Source of the DNA: Cunninghamia lanceolata | Taxonomy: Eukaryota > Streptophyta > Pinopsida > Cupressales > Cupressaceae | Direction: 5' to 3' | Assembly: GCA_027924645.1 (NCBI GenBank) | Contig: BSBN01000829.1 | Span: 930,001-994,000 of the forward strand | Length of the DNA stretch: 64,000 bases | Shown: positions 32,377-43,829 of the stretch, in pieces | Layout: each line of letters opens with the position of its first letter | Position numbering within the stretch: the stretch's first letter is position 1 | Notes under the pieces: model-generated | The model's database searches: none | What the model was told of the DNA's origin: nothing | Seen by the model: the letters and a program-made list of their open reading frames with translations, nothing else | Position numbers and translations under genes: made by a program

Positions 32377-32573
32377 TTAACTCCATACAATGCTTTCTTC
32401 AATCTGAAGACCATATCTCCTTGATCAGACAACTGGAATCCTTTCAGTAACTCAATGTAGACTTCTTCCAACTCTCCATTCAGGAATGCTGACTTTACAT
32501 TCATCTGGTAAACTTTGAAATCTTTGCAAGTAGCAAAGGCAAGGAATAATTTGACTACTTCGATTCTTGCCAT
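32377..32573 (-). pseudogene. Copia G: RT N-terminal half
   Basis: Reads IEVVKLFLAFATCKDFKVYQ, MNVKSAFLNGELEEVYIEL, then MVFRLKKALYG, where E2 begins. These are conserved copia RT blocks. The other half is at 18534 down (RAWYARLDK). A few codons between the halves are lost. A one-base loss near 32570 puts this segment out of frame with the upstream part that ends in FEETFAP. Confidence 0.9.
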
Positions 32574-33304
32574 GGAGCAAAAGTTTCTTCAAAATCAATT
32601 CCCTCTACCTGAGAATATCCTTTGCACACCAATCTTTCTTTGTTTCTCACAACTTCACCATCTTCATTCAATTTATTCTGGAAGACCCATTTAGTTCCAA
32701 TTACATTTTTGTCTTCAGGTCTAGGAACAAGATCCCAAGTGTGGTTCTTCTCAATTTGCATTAATTCTTCTTCCATTTCTTTTGTCCAACTTTCATCATT
32801 ACATGCTTCATTCATTGATTTTGGTTCAATCTTTGAAATTAAACAATACTCCACTTGTTCTTCAGCAATTTTTCTTCTAGTTTGAATACCTTTATTTCTA
32901 TCTCCTATGATATGATCTTTAGAATGATTCAACCTTACATACCTGGGAGTTTTGAGATTTTCTTGAGCTTCTGATTCTTGAACTTCTTCCTTACCATTTT
33001 CACTAGCTTCTTGAGTCACTAGATTTTTTAGAGCAATCTGAATCTGAGTCTGAGCTTGAACTTGCTTTTCATTTTCATCATCTGATTCATATCCATAGAA
33101 CTTGGAAGGTCTCTCCATGCTCTCATCTACTTTGACATTAGCACTTTCAACAATCTTCTTCAATCTCTTGTTAAAGCATTGGTATGCCTTGCTTTGGTTA
33201 AAATAACCCAAAAATATTTCTTCATCACTCCTTGCATCAAATATGCCTAGATCTCCATCTCTCTTGATATAGCATTTACTACCAAAAACTCTAAAGTATT
33301 TCAT
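32555..33304 (-). pseudogene. Copia G: integrase C-terminus to RT start
   Basis: A 249-codon frame: YFRVFGSKCYIKRDG and EEIFLGYFNQSKAYQCFNKR (end of the copia integrase), an acidic and Gln-rich linker (about 33000-33090), then the RT start with SWTKEMEEELMQIEKNHTWD, GTKWVFQNKLNEDGEVVRNK, and GYSQVEGIDFEETFAP. It ends by frameshift just before the RT palm. Confidence 0.9.
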
Positions 33305-33853
33305 AGTAGGAGCATGACCAAACCAAAGTTCATAAGGTGTTTTACTAGTATTACCTTTGATCTACACCCAGTTAAGAGTGTAGACAACAATACTCACAGC
33401 CTCTCTCCAATAGATATGTGGAACATTTGCCTCCATCATCATGGTTCTAGCAGCCTCTTGAATAGTCCAATTCTTCCTTTCCACAACTCCATTTTGTTGA
33501 GGAGTCCTAGGAGCAGATAACTGTCTTCTTATTCCATGTTTTTCACAAAATGCATTAAACTCACTAAAGGTAAACTCTCCACCTCTGTCAGGTCTCAAGC
33601 ACTTTACCTTCACACTAATCTCATTCTCCACCCTAGCCTTGAACACCTTGAATTTGTCAAGAACCTCTTATTTCTCTTTCAAGAAAGTGACCCACATCAT
33701 CTGGGAGTAATCATCAATCAACAACATAAAGTATCTATCTCCTTGCAAACTCCTAACTCTGGTAGGACCACAGAAATTAGTGTGCACAAGTTCCAACAAT
33801 CCACTTGAAGATTGTTCTTTACTTTTGAATGTAGTTCTACTTTGTTTGCCCAA
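33305..33853 (-). pseudogene. Copia G: integrase core
   Basis: Two in-frame segments separated by TAA near 33666. Blocks seen: LLELVHTNFCGPTRVRSLQG, YFMLLIDDYSQMMWVTFLKE, KCLRPDRGGEFTFSEFNAFC, GIRRQLSAPRTPQQNGVVER and WREAVSIVVYTLN. The first catalytic position reads HTNFCGP with Asn where the family has Asp; the second Asp (PDRGGEF) and the Glu (NGVVER) are present. A stop near 33361 precedes the KGNTSKTPYELW block. The segment 33854-34138 continues upstream with a zinc-finger remnant and stops. Confidence 0.9.
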
Positions 33854-34138
33854 CTAACAATCCTTACACATGCTATTAGTAGGTTTTACAAGCTTTAGAA
33901 GATCTCTCACAGCCTAAGTAGTACTTATCTTGACAATATTATCAAAGTTCACATAACACATTCTCCTATGCCATAACCAACTCTGATCAATCTGAGAAAT
34001 CAAACATCTTTTACCAGTGCAACTTAAATGAAAGATATTACCTCTAGTCTGTGTACCAGATGCAATCTCAGTTCCGGAGCTTTCCAAAATTCTACATTTT
34101 CCATCCTTGAATTGGAGGTCATACCCTTTGTCAACTAA

Positions 34139-35437
34139 CTATCCAACACTGAGAAGATTATGCTTCAACCCTTCTACATACAAAACATCATTAGTGTTGT
34201 GCTTACCATCAAAAGAGATAGATCCTCTACCACAAATTTTGCCAGCTGAATTATCTCCAAACTTCACAATTTCACCTTCATATCTTTCCATACTCACAAA
34301 CTTACTTTTATCACCTATCATATGATGAGAACATTCACTGTGAATCACCCATTCATCCTTTTCTTCAACCTGAGTAGCCAAGGCACTTTCCACATTCACA
34401 TAGCTAGTAGATTTAGTAGGCACCGAATTCTCTTGTTTGATAGCAATGAACACCCATTCATTTCCAGATGTACTTCCCTTGTTAGATTCATCATTTGTAA
34501 CTCCTTCATCAACAACTTCTTGGACATAGTAACATTTCTTATGAAACCTAGGTCTTTTAGGGTTTGGCTTTGAAACCCTCTCCAAACATCTTGAGGTAAA
34601 ATGACCAATCTTATTGCAAGCAAAGCACTTGAAAGGCAACTTTCCTTCATACTTACTAGATCCTCTTGGTAATCTTTTGGCAATAAGGGCTTCAATTTCT
34701 TCAAGCTCTGTTTCATCTTCTTTAAGTTCCTTCTTTGTTTTCTCATATTTGGTTAAACTTCTTGAGGAGCTTTCACCTGTATCAAATCCTTGCTTTCTGG
34801 AAACACTGGCCTTAAAAGCATATTCTGATTTAGGTTGAGAATCACCAAACTCACTCATTTCAAATGCTAAAAGCTTTCCAACCAACTGATCCCTTGTAAT
34901 AGTTGTCACAATCCTGATCTCCTGAATAGAAGCAACTCTATGCTTGTATGAAGTAGATAAGGATCTAAGCACCTTGCCAACAATCTCTAATTTTTCCAAT
35001 TTTCCACCAGCACACCTTATACTGCATACAAGTTCATTCACCTTCTGCATGTAGGAAGTGATGTTTTCATCTTTAGTCATTCTCAAATTTTCATATCTAC
35101 CTTTCAGGCTCTGTAGCTTAGGACATTTGACATATTCATCACCTTCATACAGAGTTTCCAATTTCTTCTAGATTTCATGAGTAGTTTTCAATTCTAGGAC
35201 ATTTGTCATTTCTGTATCAGTCAAGGCACTTAACAATGCTTCTTTAGCTCAAATATTGTTTTCAACATCTTTGAGTTCATCTCAGGTTGAAGGACCTTTC
35301 TCCGGAGGCGTATACTCATCTTTTGTTATTAGCCAATAAGCATCACTCATGCATTGGAAATGGCACTCCATGCGACTTTTTGAAAGAGAATAATTTGTTC
35401 CATCAAATCTCAGACTATCCTTCTTGTAAATTGACAT
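34139..35437 (-). pseudogene. Copia G: gag and protease
   Basis: I place the start at the ATG at 35437 (MSIYKKDSLRFDGTNYS). Gag runs on past TGA/TAG stops near 35160-35285 into the 340-codon frame at 35161-34139, with NITSYMQKVNELVCSIR and the zinc knuckle CFACNKIGHFTSRC. The protease follows. Its active site reads WVIHSECSHHMIG: the catalytic Asp is His and the Gly is Glu, so the enzyme would be dead. YVEGLKHNLLSVG near 34150 marks the protease end. Order and motifs are those of Ty1/copia. Confidence 0.9.
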
Positions 35438-35473
35438 CTTGGATCTCCTCAAGTGGTCAAGTTTCTTTTAGAG

Positions 35474-35491
35474 GAACTGGCTCTAATACCA
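35474..35491 (-). promoter_or_regulatory. Primer-binding site of copia G (initiator Met type)
   Basis: On the minus strand TGGTATTAGAGCCAG begins two bases after the LTR end. It matches the plant initiator-Met tRNA primer site except for one C to T change. Confidence 0.92.
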
Positions 35492-35493
35492 AT

Positions 35494-36951
35494 TGTTGAA
35501 ATTAGGGCAGACAACTAAGAGGGGCGAGAGGGTCAATCAGTTGTCACAAAACTTTTATCTCCTGTTACATTTAATCTTCTTTACCACTTATTTACAGATT
35601 AAAGATATAACCATGAAAGCATGAATCAACAATAGAAGAGAAGAAACATAATCAACATACATAACACCAAGATTTTTACGTGGAAACTCGGTTAAGGGAA
35701 AACCCATGGTGGGGGTTAACCCACAAGATTTATTCTCTGTTAAAAGAATATAAAATGGGAAGGCACTTGCCTTCAGGTGCACTACCTAGCACTCACTGCT
35801 CAAAGAGGCTCACTGCCTACAAAAACATTCACAAGTTTAACATAGAGAAATTGAACTGTGAAACAACATCTTCTTCATGCCAAGATCAGTTCCATTGAAG
35901 CACATAATACCTCTTCTCTACCCCCTCTTTACTCTTCCTCACTACCTTCTCATCTTTGCTCCCTTTCTCACATTTCCATGACTTCACAACACTTATTTAT
36001 ACATGTCATCAACTTTGGAATGAACATCAAAGTTGGCCAAATAATCATCTATCTAGAACATTCTCCAAGATAGGTATTACAAGCAATTACAATCATAGGA
36101 CTTGAAATGCTTCATGCAAACCATCACATTGTTGGCCAAACATAGCTGGGACTCAAATCTTCCTTGAACATCATGCCACGCTCCATAAAACTTCTCTTAG
36201 ATCATCCACAACATGCTCCATGCATTTGGTCGACCAAGACTAAAAAGAATAGCAACACCCAATGAGAAATCTTCATCCATGAGATCAATCCTCAATGCAG
36301 ACCATCAACACAATAGGCACCCAATTTAGAGACCACCACAAGTACAATGAAATCAACAGGAACCAATGCACTACCTTAGATCACCAGAATCACTTGCACC
36401 TTCAATCAAGAACTCAAGAACACCAACTGTCATGAATGCCACACTAGAAAGATTGCTTGCGGACCTCCAAACCATGAACCACTTGAGGTGAGGATACACA
36501 TTGACATCCCAAACACACCTCTAGATCCACAGATCATAATTTTCCAATGTGGATCAATCTAGACCAAATATCTATCACTCTGTCACCTCTGAACAACTAC
36601 AAAACCCAGTTCTACTCAGATGGCCATAACTTCGTCAATTCTCCATGCGGACCTCTCAAATCTTGACTAGAGCAACTTCAGACAATCCTCTACAAAACCT
36701 TTAATCCGCAGACTCGGATCTTCAACCTACTAGGAATGCTAAGCAATCTAGTTCACTGAACTGCACTGTCTTCACTGTCTCTAACAGAGAGATATGTAAC
36801 TCACTTGTTTCTTCTAGAGAGGCTAATTTTCTCAATATCCTCAACATACAAGTCTTCTAAACAAGAAATAGAATAAGATACAGTTGACACTAATGACAAC
36901 AAGGATATGTTGACATCAATGACAACACTGATTAGGCACATATTTGCAACA
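35494..36951 (-). repeat. 5' LTR of copia G
   Basis: Runs from TGTTGAAATTAGGG to TTTGCAACA and is a direct repeat of 15661-17108. It is followed by CATAG at 36952-36956, the right copy of the target duplication. Confidence 0.92.
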
Positions 36952-36956
36952 CATAG

Positions 36957-37512
36957 TCTTCCATAATGGTATGAAAAAGATCGTGAAGATAACTTTCATC
37001 ACTCTTTGATATGTTTCTCCAGTATTCTTGAGACCGAAGGGCATGACTTGCCAACAATATGTTCCCCAGGGACAAGTGAAAGTTTTTTTATGTTGATCCT
37101 TAAGTGTGATCATGATCTGATTATATCTAGAAAAACTGTCCATGAGGGAAAGGATTTCATGATTAGTTGTTAAATCAATGATGATGTCAATGTTAGGCAA
37201 TGGAAAGTCATCTTTAGGACATGCCTTGTTTAAATCCCAAAAGTCTGCACAAATATAGATGCCCCCAGTTACTTTTGATACCAGTACTAAGTTGGAGATC
37301 CACTCCTCATAATCAATGGGGTGTATAAACTTTACATCTAGTAGCTTTTGAAGTTCATCTTTAGCCAAAAGTGCTATCTGTTGATGCATTTTGTGGAGTT
37401 TTTGTTTGACTAGTTTTGCATTAGGGGACATCACTAAATGATGGACTACCAGTGAAGGCTCCAACCTAGGCATGTCTACATATTTCCAAGTGAAGTTAAC
37501 TGTTCTTTTCAA
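36957..37512 (-). pseudogene. E1 RT, part upstream of YVDD
   Basis: From 37512 down: LEPSLVVHHLVMSPNAKLVK, IALLAKDELQKLLDVKFIHP, ICADFWDLNKACPKDDFPLP, ILSLMDSFSRYNQIMITLKD, TFTCPWGTYCWQVMPFGLKN and, by the breakpoint, WKTM. The last bases belong to the EDY of the YVDD motif; the remaining VDD is at 15655 down. The residues match E2 closely in order. The apparent tail CCKYVPNQCCH of the open frame is LTR sequence. Confidence 0.9.
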
Positions 37513-38257
37513 GAAAAACTTTGTGAAGTCCTTTCACTCTTGCTCTCATAGGGAAGCTGCTAAGAAAGTTACCTTGGGATTTTGTGTTGTTCCAAGGTTT
37601 ATTTCTTGTGACTGTTCAACCAATAGTGAAGAATTTTCCTGATATTTTGAATGTAGGGTAAGGTCAAATCCTCCATCCTTGAGTGCCTTAGAGATATTTT
37701 CACTGTCGGATACATCTTTTCTTTTTACTTTTTTGAATCCAAAGGTACCACAAAGTGGTTTTTACTAGGGGATCTGATATTATGATTCTTATTTTTGTGA
37801 CTGAAGGATTTGACCTTCTCATCGAAATATGAAATAGGAGATAAGTCCATGACAAAGCTTGCTTTATGGTCTCCAAGTGGGATACCATTTTGGAGTCCCA
37901 GAAATTCTGCTAGGGCATCATCGTTTTGAAAGGTATCAAGAACTAGAGCCTCTTGTTGGTCCCAATCGACAAGTACTATATATACAAGGGAAATGTTTTG
38001 GGTTTTAGTTTGTGAGGTGAGGGAGATGGATGAGATCATAAATATGGATATTTCTTTAAATAAATCAGTAAGGTGTAGGTAGGAGTCATTGATAGTATCC
38101 TCATTAGAAATCTCAATCACGAGAAAGGTCTTCACTACTTCATCGAGGATAAACTGAATATTTGAGGAGTGTGGTACCTCCTTACCATATCCTAATCCAT
38201 GTTTATTATTTTTCTTGGTGACAGAGATGGTCTCTAAGGTTCCTTGTTCATGCATAA
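37513..38257 (-). pseudogene. E1 linker between G-patch and RT
   Basis: The frame at 38255-37725 reads MHEQGTLETISV, then KHGLGYGKEVPHSS (compare GLGYKGKGKAKEN in E2) and LGLQNGIPLGDHKASFVMDL (compare DHLPRGDHKAGF in E2). These shared blocks show it is the low-complexity linker of the same pol gene. The apparent start Met at 38255 is an accident of the BC insertion two bases away. Stops occur toward the RT. Confidence 0.85.
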
Positions 38258-39499
38258 TATTTAGTGGGAAAAAGAGGAAGATGAAATCCTGGTTTATTTC
38301 AAGGGTTTATGTTAAATCCTCCTTTCACCACAAAATTTAAGGACATTTAACTGAGTAGAGAAATCTATTATAGATCTCCTATCACTTGGAATAGAGGGGA
38401 AGATTGGAATTGTGTGAATTTATTGTTCAATTAAGCCCGATTATGCTTAAAACCCTAATTTCGTAAAATCGTAAACAAACTGACAAATCACAAAAAATGA
38501 TCGCACACAAAGATATAAAATGACAATTAAATACATACCAGATTTCAAAGTTCAGTGTGTGGAAAAGTCAGAGACTAATGAGTGGGCACCCTAGTCAAGT
38601 GCACTTATTTTTGTCAGGATCTCTAAAGAATATCTACAACACAATCCTGTTATTACAAAGATTCCACCACATCAGAATCTAGAGGACTAATGAGAAAGCA
38701 CCCTAGTCCAAGCCTTGATTTTCTTCTTTTCTCTGCACTTTTGACAGTCTGTAATGTCTCCCTACAACTTCACTTCTTTCACTTTTGAAACCTGTAACCT
38801 GCAATCACATAAAAGTGGGTTAGGGGTTGTGATGTTTAGAGGCTTGCCTCGGTCAAGCCCCAGAGAGACATTCAAGTCTTATGAACACTGTTTTTTAGAT
38901 AAAGAGTGCATATCCCTATGGGATAGAGGCAAAAAGCAATTGATAAATGATTGAAAACAAAAATGAATATCACCTTGATGGTGTAGCTCTCATGGAAGGA
39001 AGATGCTCTTTCATGCCATGAGGAGATGGAGCCAAATCTGCATAAACAAACACAATAACAAACAATACTGCTATGCAACTCAATGAATGCTTTGAATCAC
39101 TTTTACATAAATTCACAAGTTTACAATGTCCATCTCTAGTTTACAAATGAATTCCTAAACATGCTTATATATGCAACTAATCAACTTCCTGCCAAGAAAT
39201 TTGTAATTCAAACTTGAGGTGTTGGGATAGGACCTAATAATGGTCACATAACCGACACATGAAAATAGGTCCTGACCCAAAATAGGGTAGGACTAGGGCA
39301 TGGGCACCTAAGTCCTCCCCCCTATTTTAGGTAGGAATCATCATAAGTACATCCCCTAGGTCCCATTTGCCATGAAACTCAGGGGCTTTCTCATCGGGAG
39401 TCATCATTAACAAGTAAGATGATCTAAATGCATTTTGAAGGACCCAAGAGCTAAACCTGAAGAGGGAAAAGCCCCAAGGGGACATTTTCTGACATAACA
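38258..39499 (-). repeat. 3' LTR of BC
   Basis: Ends in GACATAACA at 39499; the first bases (TATTTAGTGGG) are a mutated form of TGTTTTGTGGG. Direct repeat of 43830-45072, roughly nine-tenths identical by eye. The minus strand just before it (39500-39515) is only modestly purine-rich. Confidence 0.9.
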
Positions 39500-41280
39500 T
39501 TTAACCTTCACTTTAATGTATGTATAAATGCAAGGTTAATACATGCATTAAAGTACAGTCAACGAACACAACAAACACGCCAATCACAGAGAAGACATGC
39601 CAAAAACATTGAAGATAGTAACAGGCATGTAAAACATGAAGAATATAGTAACAGTCACGCAAGACACGGAGAAGACAACATTGAAGACACACAAAACACA
39701 TTGAATATAGTGAATGTAGTGATTATTTCTTTTTTCATTTTTCCCATATGAATGTAAATGCAAGTACAAGGAGAGTGGAAACACAACCCATAATGCAAGA
39801 GGGACTTATTGCTACCAGTCTTCAGACTATACTTGAGAACAAACATGGCACATAAATCCCAAAGCATAGCAGGGACTCAACGCCACTAGTCTTTAAAGTA
39901 TGCTTGGGAACAAACATGTCATACACACACATGGAAGAAACAGAGAAAATACGGCAAACAAGCGATGGAAGAAACCTATTTCTAGGTTTACAGCCATCTC
40001 AAGCACATTACAGGCACACACTGACAATTGGGATCTGCCATAACAATCACCAAAGACATGCTTAAGGGTTAGGATAGTCTCAGATCTGCTCCTCGCCTGC
40101 TCAAAGGACTTTTTTGAAAATGATAGGATTGTGCAATCTCTTTGAGAAATACACCATCCCTGCCTTCCACATAAGAGCATAAAATAAAAGGATATGCTCG
40201 ATATCCTTCCTCCATAGAGGGATTAATGATTGCAATATAGAAATAAATATGTGCACTCACGTGGAGATACAACATCCTGCCTTTGTAGAGGGCTTACAAA
40301 CACACTTCACTAGTATCAAAACCATCAAAGAGCTTACCTTATATGCCCCCACCTTAAGGTGGTTGATATCATGTACCAATATCAAGCATGTTAAGGTAGA
40401 GATAAAACACACAAGGGAAGATGAGCTCTCGCAAAGCCCATGCCCCCAGAGGTGACATGTACTTTACAATCACCAAATGTTCCCACAAACACATTCCTGC
40501 AAGAAAAGAGGTTAGAAATCTTTCCATAAGATAATAACCACATCACATGATGAAAAGCAATGCATGCAAAATAATCACATCAAAAAGCCAAGGTTACACT
40601 ATGGATTCGAAAACTGAGTATAACCATGGGGCTATACTGTAAGATCTCAGAATCAAATGTAAACGAGACGAGATTCAAAGATAAACAAAGTGCATGGAGC
40701 AGTTGTATTTTTATAGTTTGTTAGTGCAATAAAACAACATCAAAATATCACACGGAGTGATTCTACTAGCCAAGCATCGCATAATATATCTCAACCCCAT
40801 CATCATGTATGGACTAGGTCCATTTTTTGATTTCTCACTGAAGGGATACTTGGTCTGTATCAGTATAATTTGTTTTTCGTCATTCGCCCACTAGATAGAA
40901 CCACTAGAGGAAGGTAAACAATACATCAAGAGAGGATAACAAGTGCCTTAGGGACAATCATGTAGGAGGGTACTCCCAAGTCACCAACCGCAACGCTATA
41001 TCCTTAAGACACAACACACAACAATGAAAATAGAGGAGAAGCAATATAGAAGAATGATGATACAAATAGAAGGTCACAATAGAGGTGGTCTCCTGGTATC
41101 CTTGACCTTACAAGAGAATCAAGGGTCATCCTAGGAGGCCTAAACAACACATAACACATCATGGGGGGAACACAACATGAGAGGGGAGGTCACATAAACG
41201 AGTGAATAATGCTAGGACATAGGTGACTGCCAATGTTAGAAATACTTACCTATAGGGACGACCTAATTAAAGGTTGTCAA
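39500..41280 (-). other. Non-coding 3' part of BC
   Basis: No gene seen. Holds an imperfect ~62-bp direct duplication at about 39805-39925 (ACTAGTCTT-A-ACTAT-CTTG-GAACAAACATG core). Short frames at 39513-40275 and 40249-40455 have no family features. Confidence 0.7.
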
Positions 41281-42905
41281 CAATCAAATCATCATCTTCC
41301 CACTCCCGAATTTTAGAGGAAAGTGGGACATAAGGTACCATAGCCCAACTTTTATTCTTGTCTTCAAGTTGTCCATTCTTAAGGTCTTCTTGATTTAATT
41401 CAATGTTAGGTGAGATATTTTCTTGTTGAGATGTGTTTCATTGGGCAAACGCTTGTCTTCTCTTCCTCCTTTCTCTTTCTTGTCTATTTCTTCTTGTCTT
41501 ATTGTTTATCTCTTTTAAAATAGTGTCTTGTTCTTCCATAGGTTTTTGTGTTTTAGAGGAGGAAGAACCACGGTCAGACCTCATTTGTCTCAGTGGAATG
41601 TTTGCTCTCGACCTGATCCTTGTAAGGAAGGCGGGGGAGGAACCTCACCATAGGGTCCTTTTCCTTTTGGTCTAGGATGCTCTTCAAATGCAAGTTGTTC
41701 GTCTGTTATTGTTTTTTGAATAGAAGGACTAGCCACTCGATGTAATAATTATGTTTTGTAGTTTCTATATCCTAGGAAGTTAAAATATTTCTGTGGCTCC
41801 AGTTCCAGTTTCGATCATTCCCAAAAGTAATCAAGGCTAAAGTGTTGTCTTGTAACCAAAGGTTTATATCTATTGCAAGGGATAGTATGCACTTGTCCAT
41901 TCAAAGGAAATTTCACATAGTTATGAATTGTTGAAGGGACAAATTTCATATATTTTAAACATGGGTGTCCTAATTTTATGTGAAAAAGGTCAGATACAGG
42001 TACAACATCAAATAATTATTCTATAGATTTGTCAAATACAGTAACCAATAAAGATATCTTCCCAGAAGTGTTTATAAAGGTTCCCTTATGTGTCTTAATC
42101 ATCATGTTCGAAGTGTCATAGAAGTCTTGTATCAAACCATGTGATTAAAGGAACTCTTCTGTTGCCACATTAGTCATACAATTAGGATCGATAAGGGTTC
42201 CATCCATAGGATTTCCCATTATCTTCATAGTGATATAAAGGGGTCCTTGAGTTTCTCCAATTGTTCTACCATGCGGTGTAAACACAATTTCAGGTTCAGA
42301 GACCTTTCTTTTCATGTAAGGCCTAGGAGGGAACCTAATGTTATTGTTGTTGTTATATGGAGCCTAATTAGACTCGGAGGTTAAATTTACTCCACTTTTA
42401 TCGGTGCGGTTTCCTCCCAAATTCCTATGGGGTCAAGGGGCAGCGCCACCAAGATGGAGTAAAGGGGTAGTGCCCCTGGCGCGCTCCCTGTCGTGATACA
42501 GGGCAGGGTTGAGGGGCAGTGCCCCCGAAACCTCACACAGTTTTTATTATTTTATTAAGGCATTGGGAGTTATTTTTCATTGGCCCACATAAAAAAAACC
42601 CTATTTTTGTAACCAACATAAGGCTTGATAAAAGCGGCTAAGGGTTAGAGTTTCCATTGATGTATTGTAGCATTTTGCAATAGTATTGAGTTGCAGGGAT
42701 TGCTGATTGTAATCAGTTTGATTTATTGGATAATAATATTGGAATCTCTATTGGTGGATGTAGCCTGAGTTTGGGTGAACCATGTTAAAATTGTCTCTCG
42801 CTATTATTATTTTTATGTATTTTCATTCCTTTGTTTAATCTTTATTTGCATTTAATTGATATCTTCTGTCAGCTAACCCTAACAATTGTTGCGATTAGAT
42901 GCCAT
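41281..42905 (-). pseudogene. BC protease-like protein with DPN in place of the DxG motif
   Basis: Starts MASNRNN at 42905. After the solo LTR (42884-42348) it continues NIRFPPRPYMKRK, FTPHGRTIGETQGPLYITMK, DGTLIDPNCMTNVATEEFL, ISLLVTVFDKS, LGHPCLKYMKFVPSTIHNYV and KFPLNGQVHTI. The last two blocks match NILLGRPLIHAMKAVPSTYH and CIKFPHDGKQVTI of the E2 protease. The active-site position (LIDGG in E1 and E2) is LIDPN. Stops lie near 42147 and 42018, then near 41810 and 41750, and the frame shifts near 41582. A hydrophilic tail with RSDRGSSSSKTQKP and KIREWEDDDLIVDNL ends at about 41281. No RT follows. Role unknown; structural or gag-like use is only a guess. Confidence 0.7.
42348..42884 (+). 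mobile_element. Solo LTR (537 bp) inside the BC ORF
   Basis: Runs from TGTTGTTATATGG to CTAACCCTAACA, flanked on both sides by ATTGT (42343-42347 and 42885-42889). Copy A has the same ORF without this insert, which gives the empty site. A 'gagtttgggtgaaccatgtt' block near 42765 resembles the U5 end of plant copia LTRs, so the LTR probably reads on the plus strand. It contains a short GC-rich inverted motif (GGGGCAGTGCCCC near 42513). Confidence 0.85.
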
Positions 42906-43829
42906 GTGTATATGTTTTCAAATCAATGTAAAATCAGATTTTAAAATCTTTTCAAAAGTTATGCAAGAAACAAGTGTGAAAATGACCTAAAATGCTTGAT
43001 TTTTTCAACTTTTTTCAATGCAAGTGAGTGAAAGAAGAGGTGTTGTAAGGAAATTGATGAAGGGAAGAAAATAATATGTCTAATATTAGTCCAATAAACC
43101 AACAATATCTTCACGACACACCTTTGATGCAATCCTATAATGAGGACAAGTCAAAACCTAGTGAAAATACACTAAAAACATGCAAATTTTCATCGTTTTT
43201 CAATGTAAAGGCCCAATAGAAAGGGTGTTGTGAGGAATTTGAGGAGGGGAAGCATATTATAACCCTAAAAAAAGCCAATTAGTGCAGAATAATCCTTCAC
43301 AACATCCCTATGATGCAATTCTAGAGAGACGATGAGACCAAATTTAATGAAAGTGCAAGGTTTTCAAACCCTAGACATGAAATTTTGCAATAAAGCCACT
43401 ATGATGAAGCACTAAAGTTAGAAATAAGTCCTAATGAGTGTTATAAAAGGGTAATAAAATTTTAAAGAAGATTTTAACCACGAACCCTAGCTAATGCATA
43501 AACTAGGTTATATGAAAAATACACAATTTCAAGCAATTTTTAACAATTTAATCATGAAAATGCTATGTAAAAGAATGATGAATGACAAATTTATAGATTT
43601 TAAATCATATATGATGATAATAACAGAAATTAAATGAAATTAAATGCAAACTAATTCAAATTATTTGAAAATGTAAGGTAAAAATGCCAATTTTTTCAAT
43701 TTTTTTCAATTTTTTTAATAATTTTTTCAAATGCAATAAGATGAAAATGAAATGAAATGAATGAATGAAAGTATGAAGTAAAACACTCAGAAAGGTACAA
43801 AATTCATTAAAAACATGGGTTCACCAAAA
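42906..43829 (-). other. BC leader and putative primer site
   Basis: Non-coding, between the 5' LTR and the ORF. On the minus strand TGGTGAACCCATG begins three or four bases after the LTR end, where a primer site is expected. Two blocks of about 130 bases (43080-43180 and 43220-43330) resemble each other ('gatgcaat-ctagagagacgatgag' and similar). Confidence 0.6.

Larger units (their letters stand above)
15661..36951 (-). mobile_element. Copia G: Ty1/copia element inserted in the E1 RT
   Basis: Two direct LTRs (15661-17108 and 35494-36951) flank a minus-strand copia gene order: gag, protease, integrase, RT, RNase H. An initiator-Met-type primer site lies next to the right LTR and a polypurine tract next to the left LTR. 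The whole is flanked by the perfect 5-bp duplication CATAG. The RT gene of G is itself split by E2 (18535-32376). By eye the two LTRs are roughly nine-tenths identical. All genes carry stops or frameshifts, so G is inactive. Confidence 0.93.

Noticed and set aside
38255..38725. Met at 38255 as a true gene start
   Set aside because: It is created by the BC insertion two bases away; the segment is an internal part of E1 pol.
42420..42550. GC-rich inverted motifs as an operator or terminator
   Set aside because: They lie in a solo LTR; no gene is nearby and such motifs are common in plant LTRs.
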